NCBI GenBank assembly: GCA_045544175.1
Contig: JAZPYL010000064.1
Span: 62,001 to 126,000 of the forward strand
Direction: 5' to 3'
Source of the DNA: UBA6857 sp045544175
Lineage (GTDB): Bacteria > Bacillota > Clostridia > Oscillospirales > Acutalibacteraceae
DNA: 64,000 bases
A program made the position numbers and the translations under genes. The notes beneath the pieces were generated by a model. It had not been told where the DNA came from, made no database searches, and was given only the letters and a program-made list of their open reading frames with translations. The stretch's first letter is position 1. Each line of letters opens with the position of its first letter. Below are positions 8,778-18,404 of the stretch, in pieces.

Positions 8778-10850
8778 TTATTGTATTCTGCCGAACATTT
8801 TTTCAAGTTCATACTTTGAAAGCTCAAGAAGAACAGGTCTTCCGTGAGGACAGTATCTGACAGTATCATCATATAAAACTGCTTCAGCAAGAACCTTCAT
8901 TTCGGCTGTAGAATTCTTGTATCCCGCTTTAATTGCAGCTTTACATGCCGAAGTATGATGAATACGGTCAATCTTTTCTGATTCAATATTTGTTCGGTTT
9001 TCGCTTAAATATGTTGCAATTTCAACTATAGTATCCTCGATATCGTCTCCCGAAATAAGCATAGGACATTCCCGTACAATGACTGTGCCTGTGCCGAAAT
9101 CTTCAACAAGATAACCTGCTTTTGAGAAAGAATCAAGGTTTTCGAGGATTACATTATATTCGTTTTTATTAAGAGTAACAGTCACGGGAGTCAGAAGCAC
9201 CTGAGAAGATACATTGTCCTGTGCGTTTTTCTTTATTTTATTATAGATTATTCTTTCGTGCGCTGCATGCTTATCAATAAGACAGATTTTTCCGTCATAT
9301 TCGCAGATTATATATGTTTTGAAAGCTTCACCTAAAAGTCTTAAAGGCTTGGGTGCTTTCTTTTCTTCGGTTATCACAACTCTTGTCTGCCTTGTCGGTT
9401 CAGACACAACATGAGAGTCATTAGTTTTCTTAAACGGCTCTGCGAATTTAACGGCCTCAGCAGGTCTATTCACAACCGGTTGAGGTTTATTCTCTTCTAC
9501 AGCCACTTTACGAGGCTGAACAACTGTTTCTGTACGTTTTTCCTGCACCTGCCTGCGTTTGAATCCAGATACCAAATCAGGCTCGTCGGAATTTGAAAAG
9601 CCTTTATTCGTTGTTTCCGGTGCATTTAGAGTAATTGAAGACTGAAACTCCGAAGAAGACATTTTATTCCAGAAAGGCTTGTCCTGCTTCGGCTGGGGAG
9701 ACGATATTTTGTTCTGAAGAGTAACATTTTTAAGTGTTTTATCTTCAGCCTGTTTCATTTTAACAGGTGTGTCTTCTTCAACCATCTGCAACTGCGCATA
9801 ATCAGGTCTTGCTTTTTCTGTAAGCTTAGCCATTTTATCAGAATTCACCGAGGGAGCAGAATCAAACTCAGAAATCGCGCCTTTAACTGCATAATACACA
9901 GCTGAGGAAACCTTTCTTTCGTCGCTGAAGCGTACCTCAGTTTTTGCAGGATGCACATTCACATCAACAGTTTCGGGCCTTACCTGTACATTAAGTACAC
10001 AGCTGGGGAATTTACCTACCATTATCGTGTTTTTGTAAGCATTTTCCATTGACGCCATAATTGAACGTGACTTAATGTTTCTGTTATTGAGAAAGAAATA
10101 CTGCATAGCCCTTGACGGTCTTGCACATACGGGTTTGCAAACATAACCCGATACTTTTACACCGTCAAGCTCATAATCGACCTCAAGAAGACTCTCTGCA
10201 AAGGTTCTGCCAAAAACTGAATAAATTGCAGAAAGCAATTTTCCGTCACCGGGAGTAATAAGAGCCTGTTTGCCTTCACGGATAAATCTTATACTGATTT
10301 CGGGATGAGAAAGTGCAATTTTATCAACTATATCAGCGACTGCATTGGCTTCAGAAACGTCTCTTTTGAGAAATTTCATTCTTGCCGGCGTGTTGTAGAA
10401 TAAGTCTCTTACAACAATTGTAGTTCCGTTGGGACAGCCTGCAGCATCGTATGAAGTCTGAACACCGCCTTCAATTGAATAGGCCGTTCCCATTTCTTCT
10501 TCAATTGTTTTTGTAAGAATCTCTGTTCTCGAAACAGCGGCAATTGATGCGAGAGCCTCACCTCTGAAGCCGAGAGTAAAAATAGAATTAAGGTCAGTTT
10601 CTTCCTTAAGCTTACTTGTAGCATGGCTCAAGAATGCCTTAGGAACATCTTCTCTGACAATACCGCATCCGTTGTCTGTAATGCGAATATAAGTAACGCC
10701 GCCGTTTTTTATTTCAAGAGTAATTGTTGTAGCACCGGCATCAATAGAGTTTTCCATAAGCTCTTTTACAACCGATGCAGGCCTTTCGACAACTTCACCG
10801 GCAGCGATAAGCTCAGCTATATGTCTTGATAATACGTTGATTCTTGCCAT
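8778..10850 (-). CDS. mutL: DNA mismatch repair protein MutL
   Basis: The N-terminal GHKL ATPase has NSIDAGAT (about 34-41), DNGCGI (about 58-63) and GFRGEALASIA (about 93-103). A roughly 180-residue Pro/Lys-rich linker joins it to the C-terminal dimerisation/endonuclease domain. The endonuclease signature appears as DKHAAHERIIYN. The central E is kept, but Gln is Lys at position 2 and the last Glu is Asn. The zinc/metal motif CPHGRP is intact near the C-terminus. Intrinsic nicking is therefore likely, as in organisms without MutH. It lies 28 bases after mutS, its partner. The 690-residue length is slightly above Bacillus (627) because of the linker. Confidence 0.96.
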   Translation of the reverse strand: MARINVLSRHIAELIAAGEVVERPASVVKELMENSIDAGATTITLEIKNGGVTYIRITDNGCGIVREDVPKAFLSHATSKLKEETDLNSIFTLGFRGEALASIAAVSRTEILTKTIEEEMGTAYSIEGGVQTSYDAAGCPNGTTIVVRDLFYNTPARMKFLKRDVSEANAVADIVDKIALSHPEISIRFIREGKQALITPGDGKLLSAIYSVFGRTFAESLLEVDYELDGVKVSGYVCKPVCARPSRAMQYFFLNNRNIKSRSIMASMENAYKNTIMVGKFPSCVLNVQVRPETVDVNVHPAKTEVRFSDERKVSSAVYYAVKGAISEFDSAPSVNSDKMAKLTEKARPDYAQLQMVEEDTPVKMKQAEDKTLKNVTLQNKISSPQPKQDKPFWNKMSSSEFQSSITLNAPETTNKGFSNSDEPDLVSGFKRRQVQEKRTETVVQPRKVAVEENKPQPVVNRPAEAVKFAEPFKKTNDSHVVSEPTRQTRVVITEEKKAPKPLRLLGEAFKTYIICEYDGKICLIDKHAAHERIIYNKIKKNAQDNVSSQVLLTPVTVTLNKNEYNVILENLDSFSKAGYLVEDFGTGTVIVRECPMLISGDDIEDTIVEIATYLSENRTNIESEKIDRIHHTSACKAAIKAGYKNSTAEMKVLAEAVLYDDTVRYCPHGRPVLLELSKYELEKMFGRIQ

Positions 10851-10878
10851 AAAGTTGTCATTCCCTTCTTTTTATCAA

Positions 10879-13509
10879 TCAGAAGCCCGTTTGCCTTGCT
10901 TTTGTAACAAGCTCGTGGAGAGTAGTCAGGGCTTCAAGCGGAGTCAATGTATTAATGTCTATATTTTTAATTGAATCTATAATTTCGTCGTCAAGAGTGG
11001 ATTTTAGCGAAAGCTGAAGCTCTTCTTCCTCTTCTTCTATAAGAATGTTCTTCATAGAGGTTATATGGTCCGGATTAAGTGCCTCAAGCTCAGATAAAAT
11101 CTGTCTCGCTCTTGATACAATACCGTTCGGTATACCTGCAAGCTTTGCAACTTCTATGCCGTAGCTTCCGTCAGCAGCGCCTCTTACAATTCTTCTGAGG
11201 AATGTAATTGTGTCACCTTTTTTCTTGACAGAAATATTGTAATTCTTAACCCCGTCAATCTGATTTTCAATCTCGGTAAGCTCGTGGTAATGCGTGGAGA
11301 AAAGAGTTTTTGCTCCGAGTTTTTTCTTGTCAGCGATATATTCAAGTACGGCTCTTGCAATACTCATTCCGTCAAAGGTGGATGTACCTCTGCCGACTTC
11401 ATCAAGAATAATAAGGCTGTTTTTGTCAGCATTTTTGATTATGTTTGAAACCTCATTCATCTCAACCATAAATGTTGACTGACCTGTTGCAAGGTCATCC
11501 GAGGCACCTACTCTTGTGAAAATACTGCCTATTATTGAAAGCTCAGCTCTTCTCGCAGGAACAAACGAGCCAATCTGAGCCATAAGACAGATTAAAGCTA
11601 CCTGCCTCATATAAGTAGATTTACCTGCCATATTAGGTCCTGTGATAATTGAACATCTGTTATCAGCACAATCCATATAGGTATCATTGGGTACAAAGGG
11701 TGCACCGTCGAGCATAAGCTCTACTACGGGGTGTCTGCCTTCACTGATGTCGATAACAGTGCCGTCAAGCATTGTAGGACAAGTGTAATTATTATTTATC
11801 GCTACCTTTGCAAATGAGCAAAGCACATCGGTTACAGCTATAGCTGCAGCTGTAGACTGTATTCTGTTGAATTCGTCAGCGATACTCTTTCTTATCTGGC
11901 AGAATATCTCATATTCAAGCTTAACAATTCTTTCCTCAGCACCTAAAACCTTACTTTCAAGTTCTTTAAGCTCCTGCGTGATATATCTTTCTGCATTTGC
12001 AAGGGTCTGTTTTCTTATATAATCATCGGGTACAAGACTTTTAAATGAATTGGTAACCTCAATATAATAGCCGAATACCCTGTTATAGCCAACTCTGAGT
12101 TTAGTAATACCCGTTCTTTCTTTTTCACGGGCTTCAATCTCTCTGATGTATGTTTCACCGTTCGCCTTGATATCCTTGAGCGAATCAAGCTCCTCATTAA
12201 AACCGCTTTTGATAATTCCGCCTTCTCTTATACTGAAAGGTGCATCAGGGTCAATAGCAGCATCAATAAGATTGTATACATCTTCGAGCAAATCAACAGC
12301 TTCATACTGCTGCTTAAGATATGCGCTCTTAGAATCAGCAAGAAGTGCTTTAATTTCAGGTAAAGCCGAAACAGTCTGCTTGAGAGAATTAAGGTCTTTA
12401 CCGTTAGCAGATTCAAAAACAATTCTTGTCAGAAGTCTTTCGATGTCGAAAACGCCCGAAAGAGCTTCACAAAGATCATAAAGCTTCATACTGTTATCAA
12501 ACAGCTCGCCGACAGCATTATGACGGCGTGTTATCTGATTGTAATTAATAAGAGGCTTTTCAAGCCATGAGCGTAAAAGTCTTTTACCCATAGCTGTTTT
12601 TGTTTTATCAAGAACCCAGAGAAGAGAGCCTCTTTTTTCTCTGCTTCTCATAGTTTCAGTAATTTCAAGGTCTCTTTTTGTGGAATAGTCCACCTTCATA
12701 AACTGACTGTCAGAATAATAGTTGATTTCCCTTATGTTGCCCAGATCGTTCTTCTGAACATTCATAAGATACTTAAGTGCCGCACCGACAGCTATTACGG
12801 CATGCATTGATTTATCAGTAACATAAGAATCAAACTTTTCTTTACCGAAATGACTGTTGCAGATTTCAAGACAGTCCGCAAATTCAAAGAAGCTGTCTTC
12901 GGGAATTTCGCATACAGCATCAACTTTTCTTGTAATAAATGAAGAAATATTCTTATTTTCACTGACTTTTCTGTTCAGTACAATTTCACTGGGTGAAAAA
13001 ACACCGAGCTCATTGATAATTTTGTTTTCGAGATTTTTGCAAGTCTCAAACTGCGTAAGATTAACCGTACCGGTCGAAACATCGCAGAAGCAGATGCCTA
13101 CGCCGTTATCATCAAGGAAAATAGATGTGAGATAGTTGTTCTTTGACTCGTCAAGCATTGAATTTTCAATAATACTACCCTTAGTGATAACACGGATAAC
13201 ATCTCTCTTAACAAGTCCTTTTGTTGTTGCGGGATCTTCAACCTGCTCACAAATCGCAACCTTATGGCCCTGCATAACAAGCTTTGCAATATAGCCGTCT
13301 GCAGAATGGAAAGGAACACCGCACATAGGCGCTCTTTCCCCACCACCACAGGCACGACCTGTGAGTGTCAGTTCAAGAATTGATGAAGCAAGCTTAGCAT
13401 CATCATAAAACATTTCATAAAAATCGCCCAGTCGGAAAAACAGAATAGTATCCGGGTATTCCTTTTTGATTTCAAAGTACTGCGCCATCATAGGTGTCAT
13501 TTCAGACAT
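10879..13509 (-). CDS. mutS: DNA mismatch repair protein MutS
   Basis: MutS recognises mismatches and small loops. The mismatch-binding FYE wedge is FRLGDFYEMFYDDA (about residues 25-38). The ABC ATPase domain has Walker A GPNMAGKSTYMRQ (about 620), the signature region STFMVEM, Walker B LIILDEVGRGTSTFDG and the STHYHEL histidine. The length of 876 is standard for MutS1. It sits between ymcA/ricA and mutL, the Bacillus order without cotE. The ATG follows GGAGG (GGAGGAAAAACAAT). Confidence 0.97.
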   Translation of the reverse strand: MSEMTPMMAQYFEIKKEYPDTILFFRLGDFYEMFYDDAKLASSILELTLTGRACGGGERAPMCGVPFHSADGYIAKLVMQGHKVAICEQVEDPATTKGLVKRDVIRVITKGSIIENSMLDESKNNYLTSIFLDDNGVGICFCDVSTGTVNLTQFETCKNLENKIINELGVFSPSEIVLNRKVSENKNISSFITRKVDAVCEIPEDSFFEFADCLEICNSHFGKEKFDSYVTDKSMHAVIAVGAALKYLMNVQKNDLGNIREINYYSDSQFMKVDYSTKRDLEITETMRSREKRGSLLWVLDKTKTAMGKRLLRSWLEKPLINYNQITRRHNAVGELFDNSMKLYDLCEALSGVFDIERLLTRIVFESANGKDLNSLKQTVSALPEIKALLADSKSAYLKQQYEAVDLLEDVYNLIDAAIDPDAPFSIREGGIIKSGFNEELDSLKDIKANGETYIREIEAREKERTGITKLRVGYNRVFGYYIEVTNSFKSLVPDDYIRKQTLANAERYITQELKELESKVLGAEERIVKLEYEIFCQIRKSIADEFNRIQSTAAAIAVTDVLCSFAKVAINNNYTCPTMLDGTVIDISEGRHPVVELMLDGAPFVPNDTYMDCADNRCSIITGPNMAGKSTYMRQVALICLMAQIGSFVPARRAELSIIGSIFTRVGASDDLATGQSTFMVEMNEVSNIIKNADKNSLIILDEVGRGTSTFDGMSIARAVLEYIADKKKLGAKTLFSTHYHELTEIENQIDGVKNYNISVKKKGDTITFLRRIVRGAADGSYGIEVAKLAGIPNGIVSRARQILSELEALNPDHITSMKNILIEEEEEELQLSLKSTLDDEIIDSIKNIDINTLTPLEALTTLHELVTKARQTGF

Positions 13510-13553
13510 ATTGTTTTTCCTCCTGTGATTTATAATTCCTCAGATATTAATGC

Positions 13554-13970
13554 TTAGTGGCAGCCGCTGCAAGATGCGCATGAACCGTTGCAATCGTGCT
13601 CGTGGGGCTTCTCGGGTTCGCAGGTTGCAGGATCTGCACCGTTAACGCAAAGACCGAGGATCTGCATAATGTAGTTCATCATTTCATCTACTGCTGTTCT
13701 TGCTTCATCGTATGCCTGCATCTTTTCGTTATCCATAAGCTTTGTGTAAGCATCGTTGAATTCTTCTTCAAAAGCATGCATTTTATCTGCATCAGGTGTT
13801 TCCTTAGAAGCTTCCATCTGATAGTTCATCTGAACGAGCTGAAGCTGAGCCATAAGGTCGTTGAGCTCTTTATCGTTCATATTAGCTTCCTGAGCCTTTG
13901 AAAATCTGATGTAGCGCTCGTCCTGCTGAATAGCTGCACCGAGTTCTCTTGTAAGTTTGATAATGTCCAT
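13554..13970 (-). CDS. ymcA: YmcA/RicA-like YlbF-superfamily protein with Cys tail
   Basis: This is a 138-residue all-helical YlbF/YmcA-superfamily protein (Com_YlbF). The core (MDIIKLTRELGAAIQQDERY, then a helix with LNDLMAQLQLVQMNYQMEA) matches the family's four-helix design. Position supports YmcA/RicA: in B. subtilis ymcA lies between miaB (ymcB) and mutS, as here. RicA, RicF and RicT form a complex with iron-sulfur clusters that stimulates RNase Y processing and the Spo0A phosphorelay. The C-terminus here carries six cysteines within about 30 residues (DCNGSCASCSGCH), a plausible cluster or metal ligand set. A RicT/YaaT homologue is at the right edge of the window. RicA versus RicF is decided mainly by synteny. 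Confidence 0.8.
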   Translation of the reverse strand: MDIIKLTRELGAAIQQDERYIRFSKAQEANMNDKELNDLMAQLQLVQMNYQMEASKETPDADKMHAFEEEFNDAYTKLMDNEKMQAYDEARTAVDEMMNYIMQILGLCVNGADPATCEPEKPHEHDCNGSCASCSGCH

Positions 13971-14031
13971 TTGTGTGTACTCCTTAAAAAAGATATTTTA
14001 TAATAAATACTCTTACTAAAGTAAGCGTAAA

Positions 14032-15450
14032 TTATCCTACATATTCGCCGTAAACAACCCATGTCTTAGGCTCTGTAACTTTAACGTTAACAAACTGACC
14101 GATAAGACTGTCATCACCCTTGAATTCGATGATAACATTACCATCCGTTCTGCCTGAAAGAATGCCGTCATTCTTCGCTTTTCCCTCAACAAGAACTTTG
14201 TAGGTTTTACCGAGCATGGCTGCGGTTCTTTTACCTGCAATACTCTCCTGTAAATCAGTAAGCTCTTTAAACCATCTGCCTTTTTCCTCTCTTGAAACAG
14301 GATCGGGCAAATCGTAAGCCTTTGTTCCCGGTCTCGGAGAGAAAATAAAGGTAAACAGCGATGTATATTTTACCTTTTCAATAAGTGAAAGAGTGTCCTT
14401 GAATTCATTATAGGTTTCACCCGGAAAGCCGACAATTACATCGCTTGTAATCGAAAGGTCAGGCATAATCTTATATGCATAATCAATCAGACTCAAGTAT
14501 TTTTCTCTGTCATAATGTCTGTTCATTTCCTTTAAGACTCTGTCATTTCCCGATTGGAAAGGAAGATGCAGATGCTTTGCAATTTTATCTGATGAAGCCA
14601 TAACATCAAGGAGCTCTTTAGTGCAGTCCCTCGGATGTGAGGTCATAAAACGCACAATAAAGTCGCCTTCAATTTCAGATATCGCCTTGAGAAGTGCAGG
14701 AAAATGCTTGTCCTCAGATAAATCTTTGTTGTACGAATTAACATTCTGTCCGAGGAGAGTAATTTCCTTGTATCCGGCTGAAACAAGCTCTCTGACCTCG
14801 TTTATAACAACATCGAAATCTCTGCTTCTTTCTCTGCCTTTAACATAGGGCACAATACAGTATGAACAGAAATTATTACATCCGTACATAACAGGTACCC
14901 AGGCCTTGAATGTGCCGTCTCTTTTAATTGGCATACCTTCAACAATATTGCCGTCGCTATCAGTAATATCTATAACTCTTTTGCCTGTACAAAGTACACG
15001 GTAAATAAATTCGGGAAGCTTGTGTGAAACGTGTGTGCCGAAAAGTAAATCTACAAAAGAAAAGCTTCTTTTAATTCTTTCAGCAACACTTTTTTGCTGT
15101 GTCATACAGCCGCAAAGCCCGATTATAAGATCAGGATTAGACTTTTTGATTGGCTTTAATGCCCCTACATTACCGAACACTCTGTCTTCAGCGTGTTCTC
15201 TTATAGCACAGGTGTTATACAAAACAAGGTCAGCTTTTTCGGGAGTATCGATAAATTCATATCCCATTTCACGAAGCATACCCTGAAGCCTTTCGCCATC
15301 AGAAACATTACCCTGACAACCGTAAGTGTGAACATAAGCTTTAGGTGCCGCTACCGGAAAACGTGAAGAAAGAACAGTCTTCACAAGCTCCATATATTCT
15401 CTTTGTTTATTTAATTCTGCCTCAGGGACAGTAAATCTGCTGTTACTCAA
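14032..15450 (-). CDS. miaB: tRNA methylthiotransferase MiaB
   Basis: This radical-SAM enzyme converts i6A37 to ms2i6A37 in tRNA. The N-terminal UPF0004 domain supplies three cluster cysteines: YGCQGNVSDG, YNTCAIREHAE and GLCGCMTQQ. The radical-SAM motif CNNFCSYC (about residue 192) is followed by VPYVKGRERSR. The C-terminal TRAM domain runs from about residue 405. The 472-residue length matches B. subtilis YmcB (about 509, which has a longer N-terminus). It overlaps the end of whiA by four bases and precedes ymcA. MiaA in the same operon makes its substrate. Confidence 0.96.
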   Translation of the reverse strand: MSNSRFTVPEAELNKQREYMELVKTVLSSRFPVAAPKAYVHTYGCQGNVSDGERLQGMLREMGYEFIDTPEKADLVLYNTCAIREHAEDRVFGNVGALKPIKKSNPDLIIGLCGCMTQQKSVAERIKRSFSFVDLLFGTHVSHKLPEFIYRVLCTGKRVIDITDSDGNIVEGMPIKRDGTFKAWVPVMYGCNNFCSYCIVPYVKGRERSRDFDVVINEVRELVSAGYKEITLLGQNVNSYNKDLSEDKHFPALLKAISEIEGDFIVRFMTSHPRDCTKELLDVMASSDKIAKHLHLPFQSGNDRVLKEMNRHYDREKYLSLIDYAYKIMPDLSITSDVIVGFPGETYNEFKDTLSLIEKVKYTSLFTFIFSPRPGTKAYDLPDPVSREEKGRWFKELTDLQESIAGKRTAAMLGKTYKVLVEGKAKNDGILSGRTDGNVIIEFKGDDSLIGQFVNVKVTEPKTWVVYGEYVG

Positions 15451-16385
15451 TTCTGTTTTTCTTCTTTCTGTGATTTTTCTGAAATATCAATAAGCTTCTT
15501 CAATCTGTGATTGACTGCAGAGCGGCTCATAACAGGAGAACACATCTCCCCTATTTCTCTTAAGCTTGAATCAGGATTTTCAATACGAAGAATTGCTACC
15601 TGCTTAAGATCCTCGGGCAAGTCATTAAAGGTACCCGATTCTTTGAGCTTTTCAATTGCACTTACCTGATCAAAAGAGGCGTAAACCGTTCTGGAAAGGT
15701 TCGCACTTTCAAAATTATTGCGTCTGTTGGTCAGATTTCTTAAATCTTTATATATCTTAATATTCATTATCTCAAGTGCAGCAAGCTGCGCACCCATTAA
15801 AGTGAGTAAGTCTTCTATGCTTTCGCTGTCTTTGACATAAATAACATTCACGTATCTTCTTACCATATGCTTGGCTTTGATACCATAATCATTAAGTATC
15901 TTTAAAAGATCCATGCTTAAGGTTTTAAACGGAACAACAAACTCAATATGGTAGCTTTTATTGGGATCGGAAGCCGTACCGCAAGAAAGAAAGGCACCTC
16001 TTAAAAACGCTGCATCACAGCAGTTTGTATTTTCTTCGGTGTTTCCCGAATCATTAGTGAGATTTCCTCTGTCAATTCTGAGCGTTCTTTCGGTTCCCGT
16101 GCAGGAAAATACCGATAAAACCTTCTTCCTGTCATCTGCAGATTCAAATCCGACTGTATGCTTACCTGCCTCCGAAACAGTGCTGTATGCCTTGATTTTA
16201 CAAGCTTTTTCGGCAAGAGCAGTATATTTCAAAGCAACACTGCTGTTATCGGTCATTAATGAAATATCGTTAAGACCGAAGGAACGTCCGAAAAGGAACA
16301 TTCCGTATGCCATTGCATGCGTACAGCACTCGGGCATATTGTCAATTTTAATAAGCTCATCTTTGATTTTTGACGAAAAAGACAT
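15447..16385 (-). CDS. whiA: Sporulation/division regulator WhiA
   Basis: WhiA combines a LAGLIDADG-like N-terminal domain with a C-terminal helix-turn-helix (GEMCSPVMSRSAVNHRLKKLID, about residues 270-292 of the chosen frame). In actinobacteria it activates sporulation septation genes; in Bacillus it affects chromosome segregation and division. An upstream TTG at 16412 is in frame, but an AAAGGAGGG site lies just before ATG 16385, so the product is MSFSSKIKDEL... (312 residues, the family length). In many clostridia whiA follows murB-rapZ-yvcK; here rapZ and yvcK are absent and murB is directly upstream. Confidence 0.94.
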   Translation of the reverse strand: MSFSSKIKDELIKIDNMPECCTHAMAYGMFLFGRSFGLNDISLMTDNSSVALKYTALAEKACKIKAYSTVSEAGKHTVGFESADDRKKVLSVFSCTGTERTLRIDRGNLTNDSGNTEENTNCCDAAFLRGAFLSCGTASDPNKSYHIEFVVPFKTLSMDLLKILNDYGIKAKHMVRRYVNVIYVKDSESIEDLLTLMGAQLAALEIMNIKIYKDLRNLTNRRNNFESANLSRTVYASFDQVSAIEKLKESGTFNDLPEDLKQVAILRIENPDSSLREIGEMCSPVMSRSAVNHRLKKLIDISEKSQKEEKQN

Positions 16386-16456
16386 TAATGCCCTCCTTTT
16401 GTTATCAGTCAACGTTTTAAAACCTTACATAATACATCTGCATTTAAAAGAGTTAT

Positions 16457-16485
16457 TCATAGCACAGGTTTTCCCTGTCCTATGA
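16457..16485 (-). other. Hairpin between murB and whiA
   Basis: Arms TCATAG and CTATGA plus inner ACAGG/CCTGT form a stem in the 138-base murB-whiA gap. On the minus strand it is followed by a mixed A/T stretch, not a clean U-run, so it may be a weak terminator or attenuator before whiA. Confidence is low. Confidence 0.3.
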
Positions 16486-16523
16486 TTATCCGACTACAAT
16501 TAAAAGCAACATATTTGCACAGT

Positions 16524-17423
16524 TTAGACGAATTTAATTTCTGTTTCAAGTTCTACAGAAAACTTTTCTTTTACAGTTTTCTGACAGTATTTTATGAGTT
16601 CAACAACATCGGTTGTTGTAGCATTTTCATAATTAATTATAAAGCCTGCGTGCTTCTCACTTACCATAGCACCACCGATTCTTTTGCCTTTAAGCCCGCT
16701 CTGTTCAATAAGAGCACCGGCAAAATATCCCGTCGGGCGTTTAAAGACACTGCCTGCACTGGGATATTCAAGAGGCTGCTTTTCCTTGCGTCTTGAAAAA
16801 ATATCCTTCATTGTACTTTCTATTTCTTCTTTTATACCTTTAGAAAGGCTGAAAACAACGCTTGTTACAATGTAACCGCCTTCAGAGTAAACGCTGTGTC
16901 TGTAAGAAAAATCAAGCAGATCACCTTCAAAGGAACCTTTTTCACCGTTCAAAGAAATATGGTTGCATTTTACTGCAACATCTTTCATTTCACCGCCGTA
17001 TGCACCTGCATTCATATATGCTGCTCCGCCAACAGAGCCGGGGATGCCGTAGGCAAATTCAAGACCCGTGAGAGATTTTGAAAGAGCATACTTGCAGGCT
17101 GAAGCAAGACTTGCACCTGCACCGATTTCAAAGGTACATTCATCAATATCCTTTACCGAATCAAAATCAGATCCTATATAAATCACTGCTTTATCTGAAA
17201 TTCCTTCATCACTTACAAGAAGATTACTACCGTTACCGAGAACAAAAATATCAATCGATTTCTCATTGCAAGCGGTTATTACTTCATTAAGCTCATTTTC
17301 ATCTTTCGGTATAATGAACACTTTAGCAGGGCCACCCGTTTTAAAGGTAGTGTGAAGCTTCATCGGCTCATCAGTTTTATATGAAATCCCTTTACTTTCA
17401 AGAACACTGATTAAACTGTTCAA
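16524..17423 (-). CDS. murB: UDP-N-acetylenolpyruvoylglucosamine reductase MurB
   Basis: MurB reduces UDP-GlcNAc-enolpyruvate to UDP-MurNAc with NADPH and FAD, the second committed step of peptidoglycan synthesis. FAD-binding features are LGNGSNLLVSDEG (about 61-73) and YGIPGSVGGAAYMNAGAYG (about 125-143). The catalytic serine is in PSAGSVFKRP (about 221-230), and KHAGFIIN follows. At 299 residues it is a type II (short) MurB. The start is TTG, 7 bases after a GGAGG site. It lies 18 bases after the ROK kinase gene. Confidence 0.96.
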   Translation of the reverse strand: MNSLISVLESKGISYKTDEPMKLHTTFKTGGPAKVFIIPKDENELNEVITACNEKSIDIFVLGNGSNLLVSDEGISDKAVIYIGSDFDSVKDIDECTFEIGAGASLASACKYALSKSLTGLEFAYGIPGSVGGAAYMNAGAYGGEMKDVAVKCNHISLNGEKGSFEGDLLDFSYRHSVYSEGGYIVTSVVFSLSKGIKEEIESTMKDIFSRRKEKQPLEYPSAGSVFKRPTGYFAGALIEQSGLKGKRIGGAMVSEKHAGFIINYENATTTDVVELIKYCQKTVKEKFSVELETEIKFV

Positions 17424-17441
17424 AGGATAACCTCCAAATAA

Positions 17442-18392
17442 TTAATATGAAACAAGAGCTGCACCGATAATACCGGCATCGTTGCCGAGAGTTGCTCTGC
17501 AAATCTCAGTCTGCTTTTCCTGCTGTTTACTGTATCTCCATTTAGCAACGTACTCTCTGATAGGATTAAGAAGAGTGTCCCCTTCATTACATATACCGCC
17601 GCCGAAGCAAAGCATTTCGGGTTGAAAACCGTTTATTACGTTAACAGTACCGACAGCAACATATTTTATATAATTATCGACAACCTGTGTGCCGATTTTA
17701 TCGCCTGCGCGCATAGCATCAAAAGCTGTTCTGCCACCGGCTTTTTCAATATCTCCGCCGCAAAGCTCCCACATTTTGCTTTCTTTGTGCTCAAGCATTG
17801 CTGCTTTTGTCTGATTGACGAGAGCTGTAGCAGATGCATATCTTTCCCAGCAGCCGACTCTTCCGCAATTGCATTCTTCACCGTCAAATTTAATTACAAC
17901 GTGACCAAGTTCGCCGCCTGCTCCGTTGCAACCGGTAAGTATTTTACCGTCAAGGACAATACCGCTTCCTACGCCTGTACCCAGTGTAATAGCAATAAAG
18001 CTTTCCTTTCCGACACCTGAGCCTGCGAGAGCTTCGCCAAGGGCCGCACAATTGGCATCGTTTTCGATGTGAACCTTAACACCGGGGATTTTCTCATTAA
18101 CATACTCAACCGCAGGAACATTATAAAAATCAAGGTTGTTAGCGTAAATAATTACGCCGTTTTCCTGGTCACATGAACCTGGGGTACCGATACCGATTGA
18201 TTCAACCTCAGACATATCAATATTCGCATTTTCAACAGCTTGAAAAATGCATTTTACTATATCATCAAATATTTCTTTAGCAGGACGGGGCATATTGGTT
18301 TTTGTTTTCCCCCTGCCTATGATTTCATATTTATCGTTAATAACGCCTACGGCAATATTTGTTCCGCCCAAATCTACACCAATTTTATACAT
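17442..18392 (-). CDS. ROK family sugar kinase (glucokinase type)
   Basis: The N-terminal ATP phosphate-binding segment is GVDLGGTNIAVG. The ROK zinc/substrate motif is GELGHVVIKF followed by CNCGRVGCWERYASATAL (about residues 155-185), with the typical three zinc cysteines. ENDANCAALGEA supplies the catalytic Asp. The product probably phosphorylates glucose or a related hexose. An in-frame GTG at 18401 lies inside the ribosome site AAGAGGTG, so ATG 18392 (MYKIGVDLGGTN) is the start. The gene is 12 bases downstream of hprK, placing a glycolytic kinase beside the catabolite-repression sensor kinase. The exact sugar is not decided by sequence. Confidence 0.92.
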   Translation of the reverse strand: MYKIGVDLGGTNIAVGVINDKYEIIGRGKTKTNMPRPAKEIFDDIVKCIFQAVENANIDMSEVESIGIGTPGSCDQENGVIIYANNLDFYNVPAVEYVNEKIPGVKVHIENDANCAALGEALAGSGVGKESFIAITLGTGVGSGIVLDGKILTGCNGAGGELGHVVIKFDGEECNCGRVGCWERYASATALVNQTKAAMLEHKESKMWELCGGDIEKAGGRTAFDAMRAGDKIGTQVVDNYIKYVAVGTVNVINGFQPEMLCFGGGICNEGDTLLNPIREYVAKWRYSKQQEKQTEICRATLGNDAGIIGAALVSY

Positions 18393-18404
18393 ATCTTTCA
18401 CCTC

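Noticed and set aside
10783..12450. TTCGACA/TGTCGAA 7-mers in mutL and mutS
   Set aside because: Seven-base 0A-box cores are expected several times by chance in 64 kb, and these are within coding sequence.
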